Source of the DNA: Parapristionchus giblindavisi
Taxonomy: Eukaryota > Nematoda > Chromadorea > Rhabditida > Diplogasteridae
DNA: 64,000 nt
Assembly: GCA_943737045.1 (NCBI GenBank)
Contig: CALSFV010000244.1
Span: forward strand, 607,501 to 671,500
Reading direction: 5' to 3'
Made by a program: the position numbers and the translations under genes. Numbering within the stretch: position 1 is the first letter of the stretch; each line of letters opens with the position of its first letter. The notes under the pieces were generated by a model that was not told the DNA's origin, made no database searches, and was given only the letters and a program-made list of their open reading frames with translations. Positions 26,192 to 36,922 of this stretch are shown piece after piece.

Positions 26192-26633
26192 CCCCGTGCT
26201 CCTCGAATTTTTGTGCTGTGAATATTGAATATCAGGTGTGACAATTGTTACTATTGTTTTCCTCTTTACTTGAACTATTTTATCAAGAAAAGTTTGGAAT
26301 TTTTGAAAGCCTGTCAATTAAATTATGCTAAGAAATAGAAATAGCGAAAAAAGTCACTTTGAGATTAATAAAGCCGAACGTGCGCGAGTTCTACAAGATT
26401 TTCGCGCGGCATTTGCTAAAAATTAATATTTTTAATATCTGTTCTCGGGCTACGTAATTGATAAAATTCCAAACTTTTCTTGATAAAATAGTTCAAGTAA
26501 AGAGAAAAAGAATAGTAACAATTGACACACCTGATATTCAATATTCACAGCAAAAAAATTCGAGGAGCACGGGGGGATCCCTGGGATCCCCGGGATCACA
26601 TGCACGAAGGGAGATTCTGCGGGGCTGTATGCA
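26192..26633. repeat. Second, shorter inverted copy abutting the foldback
   Basis: The sequence repeats the inner part of the neighbouring foldback: arms of about 110 and 170 bp flank the same spacer (containing GAACGTGCGCGAGTTCTAC), which here is reverse-complemented relative to 25151-25307. The arm boundary starts at CCCCCGTGCTCCTCG. Confidence 0.85.
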
Positions 26634-27195
26634 TATTTATTAATGTACCTTTTAAAAAATATTTAATTCCAGACAATACTCGTCCGTTCATTACCACCTT
26701 TTCTTCGATTTGGAAATGTTGGAATTCTTTTGGTATAAACTAATGGTACACATATAAACGAAAACAAAGATGGCTGTTGAGTTGAAAATTATGAAAATTA
26801 TTTAGACTTGTAACCAAGTGTCAAACAGTTGATGCAAGGTTGGCATTTGAATCACTTATTGATTACCCTTCTATTACTCAGAATCAATTAAATTTTAGGC
26901 CAAATTATACTCACTCCTTACTGTCTTCAATACTGCGAACGGAGAATGTTCATGAGTCAATAAGACCAGTTTATGAGATTTTAGCGGTGCTTGAAATGGT
27001 CAACACAGGTTCGATTTCACGGCACGAGGTCGGATGAGAACCGATGAATGATAACTAACTATCTATTTGCATACTTTGTCAATTCATTAGCGCTTGTCTC
27101 TCATATGCAACTAGTTCTCATCCAGTCGGTTCTCATTCATTGGTTCTCATCCGACCTAGTGCCCGATTTCATCTCACTTTTTTTCTGCTCAATCA
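26634..27195. other. Gene-free flank upstream of the str-type receptor
   Basis: No convincing exon. Clustered copies of GGTTCTCATCC and its complement occur at 27027-27038 (complement), 27113-27122, 27130-27138 and 27144-27154. A missing 5' exon of the receptor could lie here, but I could not identify it. Confidence 0.4.
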
Positions 27196-30100
27196 ATGTT
27201 TACAGTTATTTCAATGTGCTTCAGTACTATTCTTGTCTACCTAATCGTGTTTAATTCTCCCAAAGAATTCGGCGCCTACAAGTACCTCCTACTAGCGTTT
27301 GCTACAGATAACATCTATTTCCCACTGTTGCACTCGCTGACATTTCCGGTAAATTGGAAAATTTTTAATATTATTAATTGTTGTGTAGTGTAATCTAATC
27401 TATTTAGCATAATATAATTATCATATAGCTAATGCATAATAGTCATTGTGCATTATCCCTAATTATCATATCTATTACTCTACACATGATTCTCTATTTC
27501 ATTCTTAGCTTAGCGTAGGTTACAAGTAGGTCTCTTCTATCCCTAGTCTTAGACTCGAACTCTATTATATATTTGTGATAAACTTGTATTGGTTACTACT
27601 CTAGTCTCCACATATCAAGGTATCCAACATTGGCGATCAGGATCTTAGGTTTAAGACTTAGGATTAGGATTAGACTTAGACTTTACCTAGTTTTGCTAAG
27701 AATCAAGTTTCTGGTAAGTTTCTGGTAAGTCGTGGCTGGCAAAGCGTAGATCTTAGCCTGGAGATAGCCACTGTGACTGGTGTCTGTGGATATTGTAACA
27801 CCTGGAGATAGTCACTGTGACCGGCACTTCGATACGCTCGATTGTTGCTGCGATTGGTCACGGCCCTTGGCTCTGCTATCTTGTGATCCACACCTGATAT
27901 TGAAGGCAACCATTGTAAGAGCCGAGTGTAACCTGTACCACCGTTGTGATTCCCGGTTGGAAACTGTATCGCTATTGTGATACCGAGGTTGACACAGGTC
28001 TGATCAAGATCACCGTATCTTAAGATCGTTGTCCATTGAGACTAGAGACCAAAGATCAGAGACCAAAGGTCATAGATCACTCTGAGACCAGAGACTGGAG
28101 ATCAAAGATCATCCACCAGATAACTGAGATCAAAGATCAGAGCACCGTACAAAGATACGAGTAGCAAGCACATAAGAGATCAAAGATCAGAGCACCGTAC
28201 ACGATACGAGTAGCTAGTACACATCAGGTCATAGACAGTACAGACTATAGAGTACGTGATAGTTATCATTGAACAGTACAGACTATAATCATGACTGATT
28301 CAGGTGGAACCAAATCGACCGATTCAAATGGAATGAACTATATGATGGATACGTTCATGAAGATGATGCTCAAGATGCAAGAAGAGTCTGATAAGAGAGT
28401 TGAGAAACTAATCAGAGCTCTCAATGAATCGAATGGAGCGAGAGTTACGACTGATCCTACAGTAACCTCAGGTGACAGTAGCCAAAGTGCGCATACTGTA
28501 AGTGGCCCATCGATTGATGCACTTGAAGCTAGAATAAATGAGTTCCAATATGAACCTGAAGATGAGTGTACGTTCGAGAATTGGTATGATAGATACAAAG
28601 ACATCTTCGAACATGATATGATTCACTTAGATGAGAAACTCAGAGTGAGAATCTTGTTGAGACATCTGAGTACAAAATGCAATTCACAGTATAAGAATCA
28701 TTTGTCGCCCAAAGATGTGTATAATGAGACATTTGAGAATACAGTGAAAGAATTGACTAATCTATTCGGTAGACAAGTTTCTGATTTTGAACTACGTCTA
28801 AGATTTCTCAATCAAAGAATGTCTATACTTGGATTGACTGATGTCAAGAAATTTGCATCTGAAGTCAACAATCTATATCAGAAAGGAAAGATGAAGGAGA
28901 TTACAGAAGACGAATTGAAGGTCACTGTATTCCTTGCAGGTCTTGATCTACCAAACCTGAAAAAGGCTCGAACAAATCTGATGAACATTGTGAATAACAA
29001 ACAAGATATCACTTTGAATGAACTTGTAGAGAAGTTCTCTACCCTTCAAGCACTTGAAAGAGATGTTGCTGCAATAGAAGTTCAAAATAATGTCTACTTG
29101 TTACGTGATAATAAGTCGGACAAAGTGAACGATGAGACCGCTGAGGTTGATTCGGAGACAAAAAGTGATAAGAGTTCATCAGATACTAAATGTGCATATT
29201 GTGATAGACATGGTCATGCAGTGCATGAATGCTGGAAGAAATATCCAGATAAACGACCAAAGAAGAAAGATTACAAAAGAAATAAATTCTATAAGAGAAA
29301 GAATAGCAATGCTGTGTTCTGTAATCAGGTCGTCGATAATAGAGTCTATGCACAAGTCAATGTTAATGGAAAGAACATTGAATTCCGAGTAGATACTGGT
29401 TCAGATCTAACCTTTATCTCCAAGAATGTATGGAAAACACTGGGATCTCCCACCCTAAAAGAGGGAAGAATACAGGCTAAGTGTGCAAATGGCACAAGTG
29501 TATCCATACTCGGAAAATTTCATTGTAAAATGAAATATAAGAATGATGAGAATAGGGGATTTGTTTATGTAGCAGATTCACCTGTAAATTTAATCGGAAC
29601 TGATTGGTTCTGGAAACTGAATCTCATCAGATCATTACAGAAGGAAGTTGAAGATCAACTCGTAATGAATCAAGTCAAGAATCCAGTCAAGGTACCACTT
29701 GAACCATGGCCATCAACTGATAGACCAATGGAGCGAATTCATGTTGAATTCGCAGGACCTATGAATGGAAAGAATTACTTGATTATCGTAGATGCACACA
29801 GTAAATGGCCTGAAGTAATAGAAATGGAAAGAATAGATACTAATTCTATCATCACACACATTCACAAGTTCATATCTGCATATGGTTGTCCAGAAACATT
29901 GGTCAGTGATAACGGAACACAATTCACTTCGAGTGATTTCCGAGAATACTGTAACAAGTACGGTATCAAGCACGTCCTGACTCCACCATATCATCCTCAT
30001 TCAAATGGTCAAGCAGAACGGTTCGTTGATATATTCAAGCGAACGCTCCTCAAACTGAAAGGAGAACGACCTGAAGTAGAGAATGTTCAAACATTCCTCA

Positions 30101-33100
30101 TGTCTTATCGATCGAATCCGAATAGACAACTAGCTGATAAGTCACCAGCTGAAGTATTCCTCGGACGTAAACTGAGAACAAGACAAAGCCTCTTGGTTCC
30201 ATGTCGTAGATCAGATAAGAAGGATGAAGATATGAAAAACCAGTTTGACCTGAAACATGGTGTGAAACACAAAGAATTCAAAACTGGTGATAAGGTCTAC
30301 TACCGTGATAAAGATGGACCTAATAATGTGAAATGTAGTGAAGCTATCATTGTAGATAAACTCGGTCGAGTTGTTTATCTCATTGATAAGGGAGGAAGGA
30401 GAATGAAGGCTCATGCCCATCAATTAATCTCCCGAAGAGATCAAGATGAAGATGATATACTTGATCTTCATATCGATTCATTCGATATCAAGAAGCCGAC
30501 AGAAGAAACTACGAAGGATAATTCAACTGGAGCTGTCATCGTCATGCCTATCCCAGACCCCTCAAGCAAGGCATATCATCGTCCGGTCAGAGACCGAAGG
30601 CCCGTTGTTAGTAATACCTCCGAATGTAGTAGTTACGTTAGTTCAATTGTAAATTAGTTTTTATTGTATTGATTATCGATTCTGTTGTCTTTAACTTAGA
30701 ATCTTAGGAAGGAGGTGTTGTGTAGTGTAATCTAATCTATTTAGCATAATATAATTATCATATAGCTAATGCATAATAGTCATTGTGCATTATCCCTAAT
30801 TATCATATCTATTACTCTACACATGATTCTCTATTTCATTCTTAGCTTAGCGTAGGTTACAAGTAGGTCTCTTCTATCCCTAGTCTTAGACTCGAACTCT
30901 ATTATATATTTGTGATAAACTTGTATTGGTTACTACTCTAGTCTCCACATATCAAGGTATCCAACATTAATTTTAATAAAAATAGTAACATAATAAAACG
31001 CATTATAACATAGCGTAAACCAAGGTGATTTGTTCGTTTGAAGACGCGTTTGTTATGATTCCACATGGCATTTGGAACACAAAGGTACGACCTTTGTCTG
31101 ATAATTTTATCTTATTTATTTAATTTTATTAAATAAATAAGATAAAATTATCTATACAAATTTCAGGTTTCAATATGCTGGTATGCCATGTCGTTCTCTC
31201 AAACCATGCCTCTTCTAGCGCATCTTTTTCTCTACCGGACAATTGCTGTAAAATGGTAGAACAACTTTTATTCACTGACTGTAAAACACTATCCTACCTA
31301 ACCCGTCTGTCCTTCGCCGTACTGATATTTTTTACTTCGAGAGCAATTTCTATGATCGTTATCTCTTGAAAGGCGTTCTCGGTAAGAATGCAGTGAACGG
31401 GATGGAAGATGGCACAGTTGGTGAAAATCGTTTCTATGCGCTCAAACTTCACATGTGGAGTTGAAAAACTTTGTGTTTGTTAGCACATAGGAGCCAGCAT
31501 TTTAATCAAGTATATTTTAAGGACAAAAGAGGAATATTCCTTGTAAATAATGTAAAAAAACTTGAAGGCCTCACAATCTGAAGTTCTATAATACCCTCGG
31601 TGCCTTGCTCATTATTGGGATAAGTGTGGAACTCGAACAGTTCGCATGGTATGTCCTTTCTTCTGCCTAATTGTTGTATGGTATTTTATGTGTCCCTAAT
31701 ATATACATTTATTTATTTATTTATCCGTCAGTAAAAAATGAATAATGAGAGAAAAAGGAACGATGAGAGAGTGATAGAGCTCTTATACATACATTAATAA
31801 TTATGCGCATTCGAGAAAGCACGTTACATAATACGACGAATAAACGAATAAGAATCATTCTGTACTTCCTTGCATTCTTTTTTCTGAAACCCAGATAAAG
31901 TTATTATTATTATTATTGTATTTTATTTTAATTTTGTGAATGTATCTTTGAAGGTTTGCCAATATTTACTATAATTATGATGCGGATGAGGAACTGCAAG
32001 CCTACATTCAACCAATCTTTGATCTAGTCACCAACGGTGAGCCAACTCCGTTCGTTGGAGTGCTCTACTGGGTGAGAACAGAGCTTGAATTAATTTAGTA
32101 AGTAAATCAAAGTTTAGGAGTGATATACATTCACGTATTTAAAATAATTAATAACGTGACAAACGGCAAACGTGACGTCACAAGCGTAGGCGCCTGACGT
32201 TTACCAAAGATCATCCCCACGCTTCTGACGTCACCTTTGTCGACAAATCGTTTGTCAACGGTCATGCCTATGGTCTCTGATGATTAATCTACTGGGTTAG
32301 ATCTCTAAATCTGACAGCAACGATTCTTTCAGAATGATAGTGGACTAGTAATACGAGGATTCATGGGAACCATGATCTTCAATATAATCATGACGATATG
32401 CATTTGTGTCATCGTTTTCTGCTCCGTGACCATTGTGATGAAGCTACGGTGAGCCACATTTCAGTTTTTTTCAAGGATTTCCTCTAACGTTTGTAAAAAC
32501 AAGCCAGTGTCTCGGGTAAACGGACTTGCTATTGCTTTGAAGGGTTCAAGGGAACAACAGATGTTGAACCTAACCGCTCTGGGCACACTCTCACGCAGAC
32601 AAAATAGCGAGAACGGTGATTTTGCAATTGACTTGACTTGCAATGTGCTTTAAAATTCGATTTTCTAATTGCTTTTTGTTGTCTAGTAAGAAACATGGTA
32701 TCTTACTAGACAACAAAAACACAAACTCTCCGTTGCTCAGCGCAGACTCGAACGAAAGATACTTGGTGTCACTGTGCTTGATCATATTTCGAGCGAGCGT
32801 ATGCGTGGCATGACGAGACTAAAGGACGTGGTGGGAGAGGCGGTGATTCGGAAATGGATGTGGGTCGAGAGGCTCTCGAAATCGTGTTGTGATCGATGGA
32901 GTCTAAAAGTGCTCGAATGGACTCCGCGTGGAAAAAGGAAGCGTGGAAAGCCGGCAATGAGATGGAGAGATGAATTCGTAAAGGTCGCTGGTCCTCAATT
33001 CATGCAAATAGCAAGACACGATCGGACTCGATGGAGAACCCTAATGGCGACCCAGCTAAAATAACATCCAAATGCTGATAAAGTTGTTCAAATGTAATGT

Positions 33101-34042
33101 AATGTAATGTAAATTGCTTTGTATGTGGTGAAAGCACAAATCAAGAGAAACTGCTTCATTAAGATTTTGTGTTCTTAATTAGGGCTATCATGAGTGCTTA
33201 TTGACCCACGAGAGAGATTTTTTCACTATCCCAGGGCCTGTATTCATAAAATATCGCAAACCGTACCACCTCCGACAAACATGACGTAACTAGCATAGGA
33301 GGAGGTGACTTTCTGGGAAACGCCTCTTTGCGACCTCATGTTTAGCGGTCTTCGCTTTTTCGAAAATAATGAACATTCAGAAACGAACAGCAGAAGTGGA
33401 GTGGGCGCACGAAGAACATGCAACGAGCACTCTTCCGGACTTTATTTATGCAGGTTTGGAGCGCAAATATTCTAATTTCAAACTATCCGCTCTGGCAACA
33501 CTCTCTCGCAAGCAAAGGAAGCGAGAAAGTGCTGCCAGAGCGGAGAGTTTCAAATTAGTTCATTGTCAGTGGTTAAGTGGTCTTCAAAAGCCACGAAAAG
33601 TAATGAAAAATAGGCGAGAGAGTGTGTGAAACGAGGAGAGTTTTCGCTGGTTTTTCATTTCTTTTTACTGATTTTCAGATGATCATCCCCATGATCATGG
33701 TGTACATTCCTTGTGCAGGCAGCATTAATCTTCCCATATTTGGATACCATCTGACGGTGTTTCCCAATGCCCTATCAGCTTTTATCACGTTCTTTCCCAT
33801 CATCGATGCCGTCATTGTCGTTTTTGGTGTTAGGAGTTACAGGTTATTTAAAAAAATAATTTATTGAAATTTAATTTAATTTTTACAATTTTTAAAATTT
33901 GAATTAAGTTTAGTATCTTATGTGTATTTAAATATTTGAAAAAGTCACTGAATAGTATCAGCGGAATGCAACAATCTTAGTGATGTGAAACTCGAATCTT
34001 ACATGTTTTTGCAGTTGTTGTAGAATCAAATCTATGATCTAG
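27196..34042 (+). CDS. Seven-transmembrane chemoreceptor, Str/Srj type
   Basis: Putative odorant-type GPCR of sensory cilia. Phase-consistent exons: 27196-27348, 31025-31084, 31167-31255, 31568-31648, 31954-32071, 32333-32448, 33381-33453, 33679-33842, 34015-34042. The ~305-residue product contains NSPKEFGAYKYLLLAFATD after TM1, HLFLYRTIAVKW at the end of TM3, LGALLIIGISVELEQF in TM4, a hydrophobic TM5 (MIFNIIMTICICVIVF), the MQRALFRTLFMQ entry to TM6, MVYIP, and FFPIIDAVIVV in TM7, all Str/Srj-like. The first Met is used as start, but an upstream exon completing TM1 may be missing. Intron 1 holds an LTR retrotransposon, the intron before 33381 a LINE tail, and the next intron a palindromic MITE. 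The reading frame looks intact, so splicing past 3.6 kb of insertion decides whether it is functional. Confidence 0.8.
27379..27629 (+). repeat. 5' LTR
   Basis: 251 bp, TG...CA ends, no difference from the 3' LTR seen on visual comparison. Contains a TATATATTTG stretch near 27567 that may serve as a TATA region. Confidence 0.93.
28025..28290 (+). repeat. 5' leader with short tandem AGATCAAAGATCAGAG units
   Basis: Between the 5' LTR and the start codon, variants of agatcaaagatcagag, gagaccagagac and cagtacagactata are repeated several times. This low-complexity leader may be a packaging or regulatory region; that role is inference. Confidence 0.7.
28291..30657 (+). CDS. Gag-protease-integrase fusion polyprotein, no RT/RNase H
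   Basis: A single 788-codon frame. Residues ~60-270 look like a retrotransposon Gag, followed by one CCHC knuckle (C-x2-C-x4-H-x4-C at about 301-314), an aspartic protease with VDTGSDLTF near 367 and a IGTDWFW block near 434. At about residue 445-470 the frame passes straight into the integrase core (RIHVEFAGP, VSDNGTQF, HSNGQAERF) and a C-terminal chromodomain-free tail. The whole RT and RNase H, and the integrase HHCC finger, are absent. The first catalytic Asp of the DDE triad is Glu here (HVEF instead of the usual H-D-F). The frame has no stop or frameshift. The element therefore cannot copy itself alone; it was presumably mobilised by a relative. Confidence 0.88.
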   Translation: MTDSGGTKSTDSNGMNYMMDTFMKMMLKMQEESDKRVEKLIRALNESNGARVTTDPTVTSGDSSQSAHTVSGPSIDALEARINEFQYEPEDECTFENWYDRYKDIFEHDMIHLDEKLRVRILLRHLSTKCNSQYKNHLSPKDVYNETFENTVKELTNLFGRQVSDFELRLRFLNQRMSILGLTDVKKFASEVNNLYQKGKMKEITEDELKVTVFLAGLDLPNLKKARTNLMNIVNNKQDITLNELVEKFSTLQALERDVAAIEVQNNVYLLRDNKSDKVNDETAEVDSETKSDKSSSDTKCAYCDRHGHAVHECWKKYPDKRPKKKDYKRNKFYKRKNSNAVFCNQVVDNRVYAQVNVNGKNIEFRVDTGSDLTFISKNVWKTLGSPTLKEGRIQAKCANGTSVSILGKFHCKMKYKNDENRGFVYVADSPVNLIGTDWFWKLNLIRSLQKEVEDQLVMNQVKNPVKVPLEPWPSTDRPMERIHVEFAGPMNGKNYLIIVDAHSKWPEVIEMERIDTNSIITHIHKFISAYGCPETLVSDNGTQFTSSDFREYCNKYGIKHVLTPPYHPHSNGQAERFVDIFKRTLLKLKGERPEVENVQTFLMSYRSNPNRQLADKSPAEVFLGRKLRTRQSLLVPCRRSDKKDEDMKNQFDLKHGVKHKEFKTGDKVYYRDKDGPNNVKCSEAIIVDKLGRVVYLIDKGGRRMKAHAHQLISRRDQDEDDILDLHIDSFDIKKPTEETTKDNSTGAVIVMPIPDPSSKAYHRPVRDRRPVVSNTSECSSYVSSIVN
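30706..30715 (+). promoter_or_regulatory. Polypurine tract
   Basis: AGGAAGGAGG immediately precedes the TG of the 3' LTR, the expected priming site for plus-strand DNA in LTR elements. Confidence 0.8.
30716..30966 (+). repeat. 3' LTR
   Basis: 251 bp, matches the 5' LTR base for base as far as I can see by eye; followed directly by target duplication TTAAT. Confidence 0.93.
32155..32270. repeat. CRE-containing palindromic MITE, copy 1
   Basis: Imperfect inverted repeat with GACAAACGGCAAACGTGACG at the left and TTTGTCGACAAATCGTTTG at the right. Contains an exact TGACGTCA at 32173-32180 and a second TGACGTCA near 32227. It lies in an intron of the str-type receptor. Confidence 0.7.
32719..33115 (+). 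mobile_element. RTE-type LINE 3' end, 5'-truncated
   Basis: A frame reads LSVAQRRLERKILGVTVLD, then RKWMWVERLSKS and KRKRGKPAMRWRDEF, and ends ATQLK followed by a stop. This matches the C-terminal region of RTE-clade retrotransposons (ERKILG, and arginine/lysine-rich GKP..RW.D). It is followed by an AATGT repeat tail (33093-33112). The 5' part is gone. A 15-bp hairpin (ttgttgtctagtaag) sits at its left edge. Confidence 0.8.
33236..33340. repeat. CRE-MITE relative, degenerate copy
   Basis: Starts GGCCTGTATTCATAAAATAT and shares the GCAAACCGT..., TGACGTAAC and GCATAGGAGGAGG order with the better copies at 40472 and 46147. No clear target duplication. Confidence 0.5.
33471..33565. repeat. Palindromic MITE copy in a str-type receptor intron
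   Basis: Core CTAATTTCAAACTATCCGCT and mirrored AGCGGAGAGTTTCAAATTAG; it occupies almost half of the 225-base intron between the TM6 exons. Confidence 0.88.
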
Positions 34043-34314
34043 ATATTACTATTTTATCGTTTTTAATATTATTATTTTCATTTTTATTATTATTGTTAAT
34101 TCAGAAGTGCTTTGCTGAGCAAGCTCGGTCTTGGTGGATATTGGTCCTCGTCGTCGGTAGGAAAGTCGACCATTACGGCCGTCTCTAAATTGAATCAACC
34201 ATCCAATCACTGAGTTTCTTTGTGTTTCTTCACATGTTTTATCGTTTTCTTGGATATTCCAAATGCCAAAAATTACGTTATGGTTTACCATGGTGTATCA
34301 TGGTGCATTATATC

Positions 34315-34413
34315 ATGCAAATCGCAGGGAAAGATCGTACTCTCTGGAGAACCCCAGCTGAATTAACATTCCAATATGCTGATAAAGTTGTTGTAATGTT
34401 ATGTAAATGTAAA
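34315..34413 (+). mobile_element. RTE LINE tail, second copy
   Basis: About 95 bases from GCAAATCGCAGGGAAAGATC to TGTAATGTTATGTAAATGTA align with the end of the LINE fragment at 33005-33112, including the ATGCTGATAAAGTTGTT segment. Severely 5'-truncated. Confidence 0.8.
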
Positions 34414-34601
34414 TACCATGGTGTCCTCTCATCGTCTGCGCTCTCTGACTTTTGCGTACTGTCTCTTCTTCGTTCTACCCTTTCTCTGTCACACCATGAC
34501 CATTTTCGATATGTATGGACATTGACTATTAGATCTCTTGAATAAAATAATAATGAAAGCGTTTATTACATTTGTACACAAAAAAAACAGAACAAATCAA
34601 A

Positions 34602-35107
34602 TTAAGCTCTCTGAATGATAGAAATCTTTGTGTCCTTGGGCTGAGGAGCGATTACGGTAGGAGCAACGACGGCGGGTGCAGCAGATACGACAGGAGCGAC
34701 CAAGGGAGCAGCGGTTACTGTAGATACAATAGGAGCTGCAGTTACGGTAGTGGTGACAGCGGGAGCAGCGAGACCATGTCCCCATCCGTATCCCCATCCG
34801 GGATATCCCCATGATGATCCCCATCCGTTAAGTCCTGCAATGTGAGATTACGGTAAGATATGTATTCCGGTAGTATAAGCGAACATACCGTATCCCCATC
34901 CGGCTCCATATCCCCATCCAGCATATCCAAGTCCGGAATATCCTCCCCATCCGGCGTATCCGAGGCCAGGAGCAGCAAGAAGTTGGCTGAAATGAATACC
35001 GTAATCCTATTATCTACAGTAATCCAATGATCTACCATAATCTAAGAATACAGTAATACTTACGCGGAAGCTCCAGCAATAAGGGCGAAAAGAGTAAGGA
35101 AGTTCAT
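34602..35107 (-). CDS. Secreted Gly/Trp-Tyr and Ala/Pro-rich small protein
   Basis: Three exons on the minus strand: 35107-35064, 34986-34889, 34834-34602, together 124 residues. Exon 1 encodes a signal peptide (MNFLTLFALIAGASA) and splices inside the last Ala codon. The middle is built of GYAGWGYGAGWGYG-type repeats. The last third is Ala/Pro/Val-rich, and the C terminus is TKISIIQRA. That tail matches the KTSIVQSN end of the Ala-rich genes at 42690 and 61069, and the exon-1 splice position is also the same, so I place all three in one secreted family, probably cuticle or extracellular-matrix proteins. GWGY repeats also recall nematode antimicrobial peptides, but there is no direct evidence. 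The gene has its own TATA box 46 bases upstream of the ATG. Confidence 0.85.
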
Positions 35108-35152
35108 GTTGATTGTCTTGATCTAATGATGATTTCTAAGTTCATCTACCTT

Positions 35153-35162
35153 CCTTTTATAG
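35153..35162 (-). promoter_or_regulatory. TATA box of the GWGY gene
   Basis: CTATAAAAGG on the minus strand, at the expected distance upstream of the start codon; the same CTATAAAAG core precedes the two Ala-rich genes. Confidence 0.8.
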
Positions 35163-35199
35163 TGAAATCTAAATGTACTCGATAAAATATAAGAAGTTC

Positions 35200-36920
35200 T
35201 GTCCACTGAAAAGTGAAACAGTTCCAGTGTTGGAGTGACCAATCGAACTTTTTAGTGCACTGCATATTCTAGTGAGCGTTTCTACACAGACTGAACTAGC
35301 TCCGGTGTATTATGATTGGATTAAATGAATGAATAAATAAATAAATAGGTAATAAATAAATAAATAGATAGGATTAAAGATGAAAAATGTCAAATTGTCT
35401 TAAATTTAATAATAGTTTGATGATGACGAAACCCGGTGAGTTGCCTAATTGTTTGTTCTTTAAGAACCGAAAAAGTTTAGCCCGCATAAAGTTTATTATT
35501 ATTTGTATTATTATATTCTTGAGATCAAAGGGCGAATCAATACAGCGAAATTATTCCAGCCTGGACAGTTTAGGTGTATTTGTCGGAAATATAGAACAAT
35601 ACATGAGCTTATTCCTAATTATAAAATTTTTAAATTATACATGTACATATTATTGAATTAGGCTGGAAATTGAAATTTTTTTTTGTACTCTATATTCAAT
35701 GCTATATTTATGCAGATGATCTCAAAGTCTTCTCTATCTAGTACTCGCTATCTATCATTTTTCTCAAATCGTGTTGTCCGAAAATGGAATAATTTAGATC
35801 GAACTATTGTCACATCAATCTCTCCTCAAGTGTTTAGTAATTCTATAAAGGCTGCAATCCAGTAATTGCACCTATATCGTCGTTACTTCTTGTTTTAATA
35901 TGTATTTTAATTGTTTATGAAAAAAATCTCTCTTGTCTCTTTTCTCCAAGATGCGATAAATATATTATTACGCTAACATGTTTTGAAATCATGCAAAAAC
36001 ATTAACGTCGTCACATTCTCACTGCAGTGAGCCAATGTGAGATGTGTTTGAGGGAGCAACTGCTATTCTGAAAGACCCTGATCATTATTTTGCAAAAAAA
36101 ATCAATGAACAGCAGTATTTTCGATGTTGCACTGTATACGCTTCATTGCCTTTAACGATGTACAATGACTATAAAATAGACTTATGCCATCAAACTAACA
36201 CTAATTTTCCTTTTCCCTTTCATAATATCCATTGAAACGAAAACATATATAATAATATTTGAAACATTTTTGAAAATTTTATTTCAATGAAAGAGTTCTT
36301 ATGACTAATGGCATTTAAATACTCCATGCAGGAATAGAGCAAAAGTCGTGCTACGACTAGAAAGATCAATTTTCACACGTAAAAAAGTTTCGGAAATCTT
36401 TTTAGGACGTGTGAACTCTAACAAAATTTATGTTTATCCCGAATATCATCCAATACTGAATTTCTACATTCTTTAACTTTTTCAAACGTTTATTGCTTTA
36501 TTTTCTATTATAACTAAACATGACGCACGTATGATGGCATTTATTTTAATATTTACACATTTTTTCTAATTTTGTTGTGAAACTTTAAGAAGGATCATTC
36601 AGAGTTAAAATCTTGTCTAACACAACATAATATACTGTAGAAATGTATTGTTGCATAGGTATTTCGCCTTCCTTCTCTTTATTTATTGAGACGTGACAAC
36701 GTAAATTTGCAATATTATGGATACATATCTATTTACTCTGCTAAATGAATCATTCTCTGATTTTCACGACTGAATGACAGAGAAAACAAAACAGTATGAT
36801 CAGTTACATAATAGTATGCCCTGATAGTTCATAGTTCCCCGAAAATCACGTTGTTGACTATGAGAGATATTTTTATGATTTTTATTGAGTTTTTTTTAAT
36901 CCTAATTTTTCATTGAAATA
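35200..36920. other. AT-rich intergenic segment
   Basis: Apart from the LINE fragment no gene is supported. An (AAAT)n tract lies at 35330-35370. The short frames at 35387 and 36044 lack any recognisable domain. Confidence 0.5.
35690..35970 (+). mobile_element. CR1/Jockey-like LINE fragment with internal deletion
   Basis: An RT catalytic-box-like IYADDLK (35707-35727, different frame) is followed almost at once by TRYLSFFSNRVVRKWNNL and a short tail to a stop at 35865. In an intact LINE these are hundreds of residues apart. The copy ends in GATAAATATATTATTA, like the GATAAATAAATTATTATTA tail of the LINE at 48673. Confidence 0.65.
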
Positions 36921-36922
36921 TA

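Larger units (their letters stand above)
27379..30966 (+). mobile_element. LTR retrotransposon lacking reverse transcriptase (Ty3/gypsy-related)
   Basis: Two 251-bp LTRs beginning TGTTGTGTAG and ending TATCCAACA flank one long ORF. By eye the LTRs are identical. A perfect 5-bp target duplication, TTAAT, lies at 27374-27378 and 30967-30971. A polypurine tract (AGGAAGGAGG) abuts the 3' LTR and a TGGCGATCAG primer-site candidate follows the 5' LTR after one base. Total 3588 bp. It entered intron 1 of the receptor gene, 30 bases past the donor, in the sense orientation. Confidence 0.95.

Noticed and set aside
24968..26643. A 61-65-residue frame occurring three times
   Set aside because: It follows the arms of the inverted repeat and lacks independent support as a protein.
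35387..35656. An 89-residue ORF next to the LINE fragment
   Set aside because: No domain, AT-rich composition, and no splice or promoter support.
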